Shown here in pieces: positions 24,335-33,024 of a stretch of 64,000 nt of DNA. The DNA comes from Symbiodinium natans (Eukaryota; Sar; Dinophyceae; Suessiales; Symbiodiniaceae), in the NCBI GenBank assembly GCA_905221605.1, contig CAJNDS010002794.1, forward strand, positions 204,501-268,500, read 5' to 3'. Made by a program: the position numbers and the translations under genes. Position 1 is the stretch's first letter; every line of letters starts with the position of its first letter. The notes beneath the pieces were generated by a model that did not search any database, was not told the origin of the DNA, and saw only the letters and a list, made by a program, of their open reading frames with translations.

Positions 24335-25603
24335 ATGGTAGAAGGCAGAGCCAGGACAGCCGGGCCATCGAGGCGTGGCTTGCAGCATTGCCGACGCTCC
24401 GGTCAGGAGAGAGAGCCGAAGGCCAAAAGAGCGCGGCCTCTTTTCACTAAGGAAGATTCCTGGCGCATACATGCCATTCTGGGTTTTGGATGTCTGCTTC
24501 ATGGCCTATTCCGGATTGGTCTTCTGCTGGGTGGAGTTCCAGAAATGGGCTTCAGAGGTGACAGGCTCACGCTGCTGTGTCTGCTGCCGCACCTCCTCCT
24601 AAACGCCTCCTCCTTTCAGTTCAAGGTGCCACGAGCGAAAGGCAGATGCGGCGTGCTCATCTGGCAGGAGTATCGCGACCACAATGCAGTCTTCGTGGCA
24701 CGAGCTATGACTGGACTCCTGGCTGCCTGGCTTGAAGACTACTTTGGCATGGGTCGACTCTGGATGCTGCGCGTGGGTGCTCTGTATGCACAGATGTTTG
24801 CTGCAGACAGAGTTTCAAGGCATCACAACTTACCAAGCACCACCCTCGGCGGAGCTATGGACCCACGTTTACGGACGTTCCTGGCCACCTTCCAGTTCTT
24901 TGCAACGTCGAATCTGCTATTTGGGCATGGATTTTGGCAGCAATTCTGCGTTGTTTTTGCCATACAGGTCACGGCGTTTACCCTCACGCTGAACCGTTGC
25001 AAGCTGATTTCGCCTCGGATGGTTGTGGGCTTCTACACCGTCTTACTGCTTGCGGTGAACCAGCTGGTGCTCGCTGAGCTCTGGGCGACGCACGATTTCA
25101 CAGTTCCCAGACTGTTTTCTTCAAAATTGTTCTTGAGTTCTTGGTGCCTCTATTCAACAGGGAATTCAGAGGGGAAAAACAACCAGCAAGAGTTTCCGAA
25201 CTTTTCGTTTTGCGGCTCCAAAGGGCTCTTCAAGGACAGCTAAGGTTCTCCTTTGGGGACTGGCCGCATGCGTCTTGAGACTTGGCCTCCGTCAGAGCAA
25301 GTATCGCACCTGGACGACAATCCTACTCTCTGCCGGAGCTCTCCATCTGTGGTCTAAAGGGTTTATAGGGTTTGGGGCTTAGGGGTTTTTGGGGTTCACA
25401 GGGTCAATTCAGGGCTTATAGGGTTTATAGGGTTTACAGGGTTTATAGGGTTTATAGGGTTTACAGGGTTTATAGGGTTTATAGGGTTTGTAGTCTTTAG
25501 GGTCTCAACGGCTGTTCGGATGAGCAGCAGCGAATCACGCGAAAGCCTTGCAAAAAAAATGAAATCTCAGAGGCTTTGGCATATTTTCAGGCATGAGCTC
25601 TGA
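24335..25603 (+). CDS. Multipass membrane protein of unknown family, at least three exons
   Basis: The first exon opens at ATG 24335 and stays open for about 260 codons. After a basic N-terminus (REPKAKRARPLF) come about six hydrophobic segments, including ILGFGCLLHGLFRIGLLLGG, LTLLCLLPHLLLNASSF, FCVVFAIQVTAFTLTL and GFYTVLLLAVNQLVLAEL. A later exon in another frame, 25245-25351, supplies two more helices (LLWGLAACVLRLGLR, ILLSAGALHLW). It joins exactly through a GT-AG intron (25352-25500) to a charged C-terminus, 25501-25603 (RMSSSESRESLAKKMKSQ), ending in TGA. The join between the first exon and 25245 is not settled: a GT donor at 25103 or GC at 25085 would fit phase, but the sequence between also looks coding (FFKIVLEFLVPLFNREF), so a frameshift is possible. 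An exon could also precede it. Membrane location inferred; function unknown. Confidence 0.65.
25352..25500 (+). other. Intron composed of telomere-like TTTATAGGG repeats
   Basis: The coding exon ends '...ctccatctgtg' and the sequence then runs 'gtctaaagg' followed by about fourteen degenerate units of (TTTATAGGG / TTTACAGGG / TTTGGGG), ending 'gtctttag' just before 'ggtctcaacg'. Removing 25352-25500 (GT...AG) gives tg+g = Trp and restores an open frame to a stop at 25603. Practically the whole intron is array, and the acceptor AG|GG falls in a TTTAGGG unit. Confidence 0.7.
25361..25500 (+). repeat. Telomere-variant array (TTTATAGGG)n
   Basis: Nine-base units GGGTTTATA / GGGTTTACA alternate with a few shorter units. 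They resemble the plant-type telomere unit TTTAGGG with an inserted TA or CA. The array occupies the intron described above. Confidence 0.9.
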
Positions 25604-25840
25604 CACCCGAGAAAATAGAAAACCCTGGGAAAACCCTGGGGAATCAAAACAGTAAACCCACAATCCCCGCCCGCTTTTCCAAAAAAAGAAAGTGAAAATA
25701 AAGATAATCATAATAATAGTAGTAAAAATGATAGTAATGTTTTTTCTAGAAGTCTTCATTGATTTGCAGTTTGCCGGCAGTCCGTGTGCTTTCCCCGACC
25801 TCCCGGCTAGTTCCATGGGGGAGTCCATGTGGTTCACTTG

Positions 25841-25976
25841 GAGGTTCATGGTACTTATTAACCACTAATAGCTGTACTTAATTAAAACTGTACTTAGAAG
25901 CATATTGGGGCTCTTGAGGGGCTTATAAGTGGGTGATAAGTACAGTTATCATTGGTTAAGAAGTACCATGAACCTC
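25841..25976 (+). mobile_element. MITE-like element, complete copy 1
   Basis: A 136-bp AT-rich element. Its ends are inverted repeats: GAGGTTCATGGTACTT at the left and AAGTACCATGAACCTC at the right, a perfect 16-bp match. The interior holds 'actgtactta' in both orientations and the core 'aggggcttataagtgggtgataa'. Two relatives lie at 32646 and 33025. It has no coding capacity, so it would need a transposase from elsewhere. No clear target-site duplication is visible. It sits about 0.3 kb before the first ATG of the TIR-like gene. Confidence 0.85.
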
Positions 25977-26179
25977 TAAGCAAGCAGAGTCCAAGGGTCT
26001 CAAGCCCAACCCCAAGGAGGCCTTTGATTGTGGCGAGGCTTCCCCCTTGCCGGAGGTTCTGAATCGCAAGCTTCGTGGTGGTTCAAGAGCCGTGCACATT
26101 TTTGTCGAACGCAGTTTTGATTAGAATCCATGTGCGTTGGCTTCAAGGTACCCTAGCGCCAGATGCGAAGGAGCACTTA

Positions 26180-26245
26180 GCCCCACCAGCGCCCCGCCAG
26201 CGCCCCTCCAGTGCCCCGCCAGCGCCCCACCAGCACCAGCAAGGA
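26180..26245 (+). repeat. Short proline-coding minisatellite
   Basis: A 10-12 bp unit (ccagcgcccc) is repeated about five times ahead of the TIR-like gene. In the gene's frame it would encode APPAPRQRPSSAPPAP. It could be part of a disordered N-terminus or lie in an untranslated leader. Confidence 0.7.
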
Positions 26246-26293
26246 ACAGCGTCCTTTTTTGAAAGCTTGCTTATTTGCGCTTGTTTCACCCCG

Positions 26294-27868
26294 ATGGTGC
26301 CCTGGCGTCCACAGGCGCCGGCCTTGCCTCCGCCCAGTTCCTCCGATTGCGAAGATGAGTCGCCTGAGTCACCTGAACGTGAAAGACGGGTCTCCCGCCG
26401 AACTTCAGGTTCTTTGCCCTCGGAGCTCCCGGCAGAATTGATCCGAGGCGTACCGCTGGAAGTTTGTCTCCAGTGGTGGGGCACCCATTGGGCCCCCAAT
26501 GACAGAGACGACTATGGCTTGAGCCAACGTAGCGATTCCATTGATTTTTTCTTGAGCCATGACTGGAAGACAAGCCGATGGTCCAAGACATTGGCTTTAC
26601 TCATGTTCTTCAACGGCGTACCCGCCGGGCTCGCAACGGTTTGCGCCAGCATCTTGAGCTTCTGGCTGCTCCTGGAACACGCACTCCCAGGAGGTTGGCC
26701 CACAGCCAGCATCTCAACATACTGCACCTTTCTGATGGTCTTCTGCTTCTGGCAGCGCATCCGGCGCCTCCTCTGCTGCTACGTGCCCACGGTCTTCCTG
26801 GATCGGCTGTGCATTGCGCAACATGATCTTGAGCTCAAGAGGCAAGGGATCCTTGGACTCGCCGGCTTCTTGGGGAAGTCAAGGCAGCTCGTGATCCTCT
26901 GGACGCCACGCACATTTAGTCGCCTTTGGTGCACCTTCGAGCTGGCACAATTCCTGGGGCCTGGAAGTGGAAGGCCTGTTACAATAGTACCAGTCGCCAT
27001 GATGCAATTATTGATGTCGGTCTTCATCGCCAACGGGTGCCTTTGGGCAATGTTTCATGTTTGGCTATACATTGAGGAATCGGATTTGATGGGCCTCAAT
27101 TCTAGCATGATCTGGATTGTCTTGCTGGCGTCTGCATTTCTTGCACCAGTTCTGATCTTTTGCTGGGTAGTGCAAGTGTCTTTTGGGATGCAGCACTTGC
27201 GAGACCTATCGGAATTGGATTTCCAGATGCAGAAGTTCAGCATTCGAAATTCGGAGTGCGCATGCTGCACTTTCGGTCACGTGGACCCTGCCGGGAATCC
27301 CATGCTGTGCGACCGATCTTTAGTGTACACAACACTGAGGAGATGGTATGGAGGTGATGGAGAGGATCACCTGGACCGATTTGACGCTGCTGTTCGTGAG
27401 CACGTGAGGGTGTCTGTGATGGAAGGCCTTGGCTCCGGCATCCCTCCCGTTCGTTTCATTCTCGTCGTTGCGGTCGTCTCGCCACTCGGCCTCTTGCCAC
27501 AATATCTCCACATGGGCCTCAACGGCCTCCAGGCTCATGGGGGAGTGTCAGAGGACTGGAAATTCTGGCAGTGGCTTGTGTTTTATCTGCACGTGCCCTT
27601 TGTCACACTCTTCCTCTGCTGGCTTGGCGTCAATGCCCCCAGGGTCGGCCTAGCCTTGTCTTTGAAAGTGCGCAAGTGGAAGGCTGTAGTGCTAGTGCTG
27701 GTCATGAAGAGCACGTTGCTGGGCTTCTTTTGGATGCCTAGCTTCTTCGCGAGCTTTCCGAAGACGCCTCTGTCGTATGCTGGGGTCTTCACGTATATGT
27801 TTGGAGTGCTTCTTGGCTTGTACTCCTGGCAGTACAGATCAGCGTTTGCAAATGCCATCCGCTGTTGA
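26294..27868 (+). CDS. TIR-like multipass membrane protein
   Basis: 524 residues from ATG 26294; the same frame is open upstream from about 26075 through a proline-rich repeat, so an earlier start or exon is possible. Residues 1-80 are disordered and acidic. A TIR-like core follows: strand FFLSHDW (85-91), VFLDRLCIAQHD (167-178), then GILGLAGFLGKS and VILWTPRTFSRLWCTFELA (185-218), matching the S/T-P..Y/F-S..WC..EL signature of TIR domains. Two membrane helices (about 99-129 and 141-157) lie inside the core. Six or so more follow (about 229-252, 271-297, 384-406, 427-447, 462-482, 493-512), with a Cys-rich segment at 322-339. The catalytic Glu of NAD-cleaving TIRs, usually just before the 'I..L..aI..S' helix, seems to be Gly/Gln here, so a signalling or scaffolding role is more likely than NADase; this is inference. 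It lies downstream of, and on the same strand as, the preceding gene. Confidence 0.8.
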   Translation: MVPWRPQAPALPPPSSSDCEDESPESPERERRVSRRTSGSLPSELPAELIRGVPLEVCLQWWGTHWAPNDRDDYGLSQRSDSIDFFLSHDWKTSRWSKTLALLMFFNGVPAGLATVCASILSFWLLLEHALPGGWPTASISTYCTFLMVFCFWQRIRRLLCCYVPTVFLDRLCIAQHDLELKRQGILGLAGFLGKSRQLVILWTPRTFSRLWCTFELAQFLGPGSGRPVTIVPVAMMQLLMSVFIANGCLWAMFHVWLYIEESDLMGLNSSMIWIVLLASAFLAPVLIFCWVVQVSFGMQHLRDLSELDFQMQKFSIRNSECACCTFGHVDPAGNPMLCDRSLVYTTLRRWYGGDGEDHLDRFDAAVREHVRVSVMEGLGSGIPPVRFILVVAVVSPLGLLPQYLHMGLNGLQAHGGVSEDWKFWQWLVFYLHVPFVTLFLCWLGVNAPRVGLALSLKVRKWKAVVLVLVMKSTLLGFFWMPSFFASFPKTPLSYAGVFTYMFGVLLGLYSWQYRSAFANAIRC

Positions 27869-28309
27869 GATCTCTTTTTCACCACCCTTAGACACGTTTT
27901 CCAAAACAAAGTCTCCGGAGTCCGGGCTGGTGTACTCACCGGTTCAAACTGGATCCAGAGGTGACACTATGGCTGCGGCCCTGCTATGCCACGCTCAATT
28001 GAGCATCAGCACCCAGTACTTTGGGAGCGGAAAAAGAACGCTGCTTCGCAAAGCCTCTTCCTAAGGTCGGTTATCTGGAGCCTACCAAGGCAGCCCTGGA
28101 GGAGTTTGGTTCTTCCCGTCTTGGGCTCAGGGCTGCTGGGCTGGCCCTAGGGGGCCCTAATGCTACCGCAGCTCCCCAGACCCAAGATGCCCTGGGGGCT
28201 CCTGCCCCGCTTCCTTGTGGGCCTGGCAGCTCAGGATGAGGGCTTAGGTTTTACGATATATTCCTTGGGAATTATGTGTTTTTGTTCATATAAAACCCAA
28301 GGGTCCGGG
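27869..28309. other. 3' flank of TIR-like gene, no other gene seen
   Basis: Directly after the stop is a T-rich patch ('tctctttttcacc'). No AATAAA is seen, which is not unusual for dinoflagellates. A frame at 28021-28239 is alanine/glycine/proline-rich and not convincing. Confidence 0.4.
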
Positions 28310-28361
28310 TTTTTTTTTTTGCAAAGGTGTGGCTCGGCCCTGTCCCCTTGCAAAGGTGTGG

Positions 28362-28648
28362 CTTGGCTTGGCTTGGCTGGGCGTGTCCTCTGACCTGGCT
28401 TGGCTCGGCTTGTCTGGCTTGGCTTGGCTTTGGTTGGCTTGGCTCGGCTTGGCTTGGCTCGGCTCGGCTGGGCTTGGCTTGGCTTGGCTCGGCTTGTCCT
28501 CTGGCTTGGCTTGGCTCGGCTTGGCTTTCGTTGGCTTGGCTCCTTGGCTTGGCTTGGCTCGGGTGGGCTCGGCTCGGCTTGGCTTGGCTTGGCCTGGCTG
28601 GCTTGGCTTGGCTCGGCGTGGCTTGGCTCGGCTTGGCCTGGCTTGGGT
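28362..28648 (+). repeat. (GGCTT/GGCTC)n pentamer array
   Basis: About 287 bp made almost entirely of five-base units GGCTT and GGCTC with occasional insertions (tcctct, ttggtt, gtt). All six frames are open through it, giving Leu-Ala-Trp-Leu-Gly runs on one strand and Lys-Pro-Ser-Gln-Ala runs on the other; none of these is a gene. Confidence 0.95.
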
Positions 28649-28754
28649 GCCGACTTCGTTTTGATTTCCCTGTTCTCCCCAGTCGCAAAGATTCTTTTTA
28701 GCGCGATGTAGCTGTAGCTGGTAGAAATACGTGGAGTGTATATATGTAGTATGC

Positions 28755-29468
28755 GCAAGCATTGAGTTTGCAAATGGCTGCGCCCCCCCAACCCCCCCGC
28801 TTTTTTAAGCCGTGCAAGCTTGCGTCAAAGCATATGAGTCTTGTTGAAACCCATGATGCAAGCATTGAGTTTGCAAATGGGGGGGGCTGCGCCCCCCCCA
28901 ACCCCCCCGCTTTTTTTGAGCCGTGCAAGCTTGCGTCAAAGCATATGATTCTTGTTGAAACCCATGATGCAAGCATTGAGTTTGCAAATGGGGGGGGCTG
29001 CGCCCCCCCCAACCCCCCCGCTTTTTTTGAGCCGTGCAAGCTTGCGTCAAAGCATATGAGTCTTGTTGAAACCCATGATGCAAGCATTGAGTTTGCAAAT
29101 GGGGGGGGCTGCGCCCCCCCCAACCCCCCCGCTTTTTTAAGCCGTGCAAGCTTGCGTCAAAGCATATGAGTCTTGTTGAAACCCATGATGCAAGCATTAA
29201 GTTTGCAAATGGCCCCCCCGGTGTTGGAACCCATGATGCAAGCATTGAGTTTGCAAATGGGGGGGGCTGCGCCCCCCCCAACCCCCCCGCTTTTTTAAGC
29301 CGTGCAAGCTTGCATCAAAGCATAAGAGTCTTTTTGAAACCCATGATGCAAGCATTGAGTTTTCAAATGGGGGGGGGCTGCGCCCCCCCAACCCCCCGCT
29401 TCTGAAAGCCGTGCAAGCTTGTTTCAAAGCATATGAGTTTTTTTGAAACCTAGAGGCAAGCATTGAGT
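28755..29468 (+). repeat. 111-bp tandem repeat with G-C hairpin, about seven copies
   Basis: The landmark 'agcattgagttt' occurs at 28758, 28861, 28972, 29083, 29193 (variant), 29241, 29351 and 29459, that is at steps of about 103-111 with one truncated step of 48. Each unit carries 'gggggggctgcgccccccc', a self-complementary hairpin with a short loop, followed by a second C run, a short T run and 'gccgtgcaagcttg'. The first copy lacks the G arm, and copies drift most at the 3' end. Confidence 0.95.
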
Positions 29469-29475
29469 TTGCAAA

Positions 29476-29534
29476 TAAGGGGGAGGGAGTCGGGGTGGTG
29501 AGAGTGGGGGGTGGGGGGGAGTGGGGAGGGGGGT

Positions 29535-29570
<36 letters not shown>

Positions 29571-29660
29571 GGTGGGGGGGTGGGGGGTGGGGGGGCGGGG
29601 TGGGGGGGCGGGGGGGGTGGGGGGGGGGGGTGTGGGTGGGTGTGGGTGGAGGGGAAGGGG
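29476..29660 (+). repeat. Poly-G / G-rich block
   Basis: About 185 bases with hardly any C or A, including an uninterrupted G run of about 30 between 29538 and 29570 and many G4-G10 runs separated by single T, A or C. The composition strongly favours G-quadruplex formation on the plus strand. The exact length is likely to be uncertain in any assembly. Confidence 0.9.
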
Positions 29661-29721
29661 GTTACCGAGCCACACCTTTGCAAGAGGACAGGGCCGAGCC
29701 ACACCTTTGCAAAAAAAAAAA

Positions 29722-30590
29722 CCCTCCGCCTAAAACCCAAGAGGAGATTAAAAACACTATCTTCAATAAGGTTCTAAGGGGAGTATAGTTTAGGGGGTGG
29801 GTTCTTGGTTGTTTTTGGGAAGGGCGCGGTGAGCCCACTTGAATGTCGTTTTAGGCATAGCCACAGGGCAGCCATCAGTGCGGCCGTCGTGCCCTAACGT
29901 TCAACTGTGGAAGACGCGTTGTGATACCACGACGCGCATGGTTGCCATGAACGGCGCATTGCAGCACTCCTAGGCAACCTTTGACCGGCTTTGCTTTCGG
30001 TTGCGCACGGAACGGTTCACAGCAACATTGCAGAGAGCATCATCTTGCTACAGAATTCTTTCGTCGAAGCCGGAGTGTCGAGTACACATGTGTCTATTCC
30101 CTTCGGAGGCTCCGATGGGTCTTGCCCATGATGCTTTCGCATGCGAAAGCGCACACGCGTCAGCGCACAGCCGCGGTCTTGCAGGCCTTTGAAAGCCTGG
30201 CGGGGTGTTCTCAAAGTTATTCTTGCTCCTTTGAGTAATAACCTCTGGCATTTTCTGGATCAGGGTGTGGTTTGATTGAATGTGGTGTTTAGGCTTTTTT
30301 CACATCAGACTGCTCACATTGCTCACCTGGAATTTGCCTTTCGAGGGTGGCGTATGATTCGGGTTATCAAGTTGATAGCGGAGGAGGTGGTCCTGGCTTG
30401 GGCTTTTATGGTACACTCAGACCTATGGCTATGGCCTATGGCTATGGCTATTCTTGACTCCGCCTGCCGCAGCAGATTTCGGATATGAATTCTGAACGAG
30501 CAGAGACATGTACCCACGTTTTGCACGTCCTCATAGAAGGTTGCGTAGGAAGTGACCCTAGACAGCCAGTCCTTCCGAGGAAGCTACCTG
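29722..30590. other. No supported gene
   Basis: 'aaaacccaagagga', followed after some 25 bases by 'ttctaaggggagtatag' (29735-29790), recurs as a shorter version at 36069-36104, marking a low-copy dispersed repeat. A 16-bp near-palindrome 'gctttcgcatgcgaaagc' lies at about 30132-30150. No gene seen. Confidence 0.45.
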
Positions 30591-31130
30591 GGACAACTCC
30601 TAAAACCCTAAGCCCTAAACCCCAAACCCTAAACCCTAAAACCCAAACCCTAAACCCTAATAGACCCTAAAACCCCATTGAGGGAATGCCACCTATGAGG
30701 GGTTAACACCAATATGTCTGGGATGGCGACGCTGCCGCGTGCATTCTGCGTCTGTGTGCCTGGACCTTTCTCGTTCTTTTTTTGGGGCATAGGGTTTAGG
30801 GTTTAGGGTGACCCCCTTGGGTAAAATGAACATGGAGTATAAGAGGCTCATATGACTATTTAGGTCCAGAGTCTATCCTAAACCCAAAACCCTATACCTC
30901 AAACCCTGAGCCCCAAAATCCCGCAAAGGGGGATAATAGGATTTTCGATGGCACGCACACAAAGGTACTAATCAGCTGGGCAGCTGCTGATCCGAATGAA
31001 AACTTGGCCTGAAACAGCTCTTGCCATTTAGGAGTTGGAGCTTAGGGTTAGAAATGGACCTACTAAACCCTAAGCCCTTAGCCCTAAACCCTAAACCCTC
31101 AACCCTAAACCCTAAATTCCCACCCGGCCT
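30590..31130. repeat. Scattered degenerate telomere-like clusters
   Basis: Short groups of CCCTAAA and variants (CCCTAAG, CCCCAAA, CCCAAA) lie at about 30600-30672, 30878-30918 and 31065-31115, and two units in the opposite orientation (TTTAGGG) at 30790-30808. The intervening DNA holds no supported gene. Confidence 0.85.
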
Positions 31131-31424
31131 GCTTAGGCCGTACCCACCCTATACTAGGGCGCCTGGACCCAGAATTATACCCGGCAGCGAGATACACCTT
31201 TACTGGATGGACAATGGGTGGTGACATTGGAGAGTGGTCGAATACAGCCCCTAGGGCTGAGCCTTGCTTTAGGACCACTCAAGTGGTGCCTTGTATTTAC
31301 AAGTGCAACCCCCATGATCCTCCTCTTGATGAGAATACCCTAAAGCCTGTGGCAAAAGCCTTCGGTGGTGTTTTGTTGGGGCGTACCTTTCCAGAGCCCA
31401 AAAAGGGTTTTTGGAACCTCCTCC

Positions 31425-31735
31425 CCTGACCCTCCCGTGGCCCTCTGGCCCCCTCTGGCCCCCCCCCCCCGGCCCCCCCTGACCCCCCCCGCTGACCCCT
31501 GCCGCAGAGCCTTTGCTTGGCCCGCCTGCCTGACCCCTTTTTGGCCTCCCTACCCTCCCCTGCCCCCCCTGACCCCGCCCCTTGGCCCCGCCTGGCCCCC
31601 TGTGGCCCCCTTCACCCCCCTCGTTGATTTCTGCGACGGCCTCCCCCCCAATCCGGACCCTTACCCCTAACCCTCCTAACCCCTGACCCCCCTGACCCTC
31701 CGTGCCCCCCCCCCCCCTGGCCCTTCCCCGGCTTC
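31425..31735. repeat. C-rich degenerate array
   Basis: About 300 bp dominated by CCCCTGACC / CCCTGGCC-type units with C runs up to twelve. It reads like a strongly degenerated relative of the neighbouring CCCTAAA arrays (CCCTGAC, CCCTAACC), but that link is only inference. Confidence 0.7.
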
Positions 31736-32006
31736 GTCCTTTGTCTGCACAAAAATGTTTGGTTTCATCGAGATTTGAATCGTTTTCATGGTGGGAATTG
31801 AGGGCGACAGCCCTAAAGGTAGTGGTTTGGGTGGTGGCCTGTGAAAGCTCACAGCGGGTGGGGAGAAAGAACCCAGCACCAATGAAATTGTTGGATTACA
31901 TTGAAAACAGATGCCTTCGCGTGACATGCCGCCCCCCTGTCACACCCCCTGGGTGTGTAGGGGCGCCATTTACACATGGTACTTACTGCCGCTGCGCGGC
32001 GAGACG

Positions 32007-32410
32007 CCCTAAACCCTAAACCCTAAACCCTAAACCCTAAACCCTAAACCCTAAACCCTAAACCCTAAACCCTAAACCCTAAACCCTAAACCCTAAACCC
32101 TAAACCCTAACCTTAAACCCTAAACCCTAAACCCTAAACCCTAAACCCTAAACCCTAAACCCTAAACCCTAACCCTAAACCCTAAACCCTAAACCCTAAA
32201 CCCTAAACCCTAAACCCTAAACCCTAAACCCTAAACCCTAAACCCTAAACCCTAAACCCTAAACCCTAAACCCTAAACCCTAAACCCTAAACCCTAAACC
32301 CTAAACCCTAAACCCTAAACCCTAAACCCTAAACCCTAAACCCTAAACCCTAAACCCTAAACCCTAAACCCTAAACCCTAACCCTAAACCCTAAACCCTA
32401 AACCCTAAAC
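32007..32410 (+). repeat. Interstitial telomeric array (CCCTAAA)n, about 57 units
   Basis: Some 400 bases of nearly perfect CCCTAAA with only a few shortened or altered units (CCCTAA, CCTTAAA). The C-rich strand reads left to right, the orientation expected at a left chromosome end, yet 32 kb of other sequence lies to its left. Just beyond it the orientation flips ('ggggtttaagggttggggttt', and TTTAGGG units at 32520-32540). It could be a captured telomere, a fusion point, or an expanded version of the intron arrays seen nearby. Confidence 0.95.
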
Positions 32411-32645
32411 CTGGGGTTTAAGGGTTGGGGTTTGACCAAGAGTGGACTTGCAACCCCAGCATCACAAAACCCTCTCGGGGGTTAGATCCCTTGACCCCTA
32501 GTGTTTAGAGTACTCCCTGGGGTTTAGGGTTTAGGGGAGGAAGTTCGGGTTTTATTGCGTGTCCGGGCGCAGTTCCGTTGCTTCCAGCCTTGGGCGGGCA
32601 GAAGTTCAGATCACCCTCCGCAGCTTCTGCTGTTAACCCTATTTA

Positions 32646-32748
32646 GAGGTTCATGGTACTTATTAGCCAGTTGTAACTGTACTTATAAATATAAATGTAC
32701 TTATAAGCATATTAGGGCACTTAAGGGGCTTACAAGTGGGTGTTATAA
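32646..32748 (+). mobile_element. MITE-like element, copy 2, right end missing
   Basis: It starts with GAGGTTCATGGTACTTATTA like copy 1 and keeps the inner 'agcatattagggcacttaaggggcttacaagtgggtg', then stops matching at 'ttataagaaccc'. The right inverted repeat is absent, so the copy is truncated. It is 277 bp ahead of copy 3. Confidence 0.8.
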
Positions 32749-33024
32749 GAACCCTATATGCCCCAAACCTGACAAGGGACAGTCCATGCACGAGTGCCTC
32801 TTGTTGAAGGGGCCCATGTCAGCTTCAACCGCTAGAAGTGCAAGATACGTATGGCATGAACTACGCTTCAGGGCACGCCCTGTAACTACGGGGATTAAAA
32901 TGACTAAATCCCGCTAGGCTTTTGGGTAGTCGCAATTGCAGCGAAGCCCACGTGACCCTGAAAGCTGAACCCGAGAAACCCCAACCTTGACCGCTCCCGC
33001 CTTCCCAACACGAAACCCTGCTCG

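Larger units (their letters stand above)
28310..29721. mobile_element. 1.4-kb block framed by 57-bp inverted repeats
   Basis: The left end (28310-28366) and right end (29665-29721) are inverted copies of each other over 57 bases with two mismatches. Each has eleven T (or A), then the phrase 'gcaaaggtgtggctcgg', 'ccctgtcc' and a second 'ttgcaaaggtgtggct'. Between them lie three low-complexity blocks: a GGCTT/GGCTC array, a 111-bp tandem repeat and an almost pure G tract. 'aaaacccaag' occurs just outside both ends. There is no coding sequence. It may be a non-autonomous foldback or terminal-inverted-repeat element whose interior expanded, or a locus frozen after inverted duplication. Confidence 0.6.

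Noticed and set aside
28231-28791. Minus-strand frames of 138-186 codons rich in Lys-Pro-Ser-Gln-Ala, and plus-strand Leu-Ala-Trp-Leu-Gly frames of 100-124 codons
   Set aside because: All are translations of the GGCTT/GGCTC pentamer array. Every frame is open because the unit contains no stop in any phase.
29450-29740. Proline-rich minus-strand frame
   Set aside because: Translation of the G tract.
32007-32410. A true chromosome end
   Set aside because: The array is embedded in long non-telomeric sequence on both sides, so it is interstitial.
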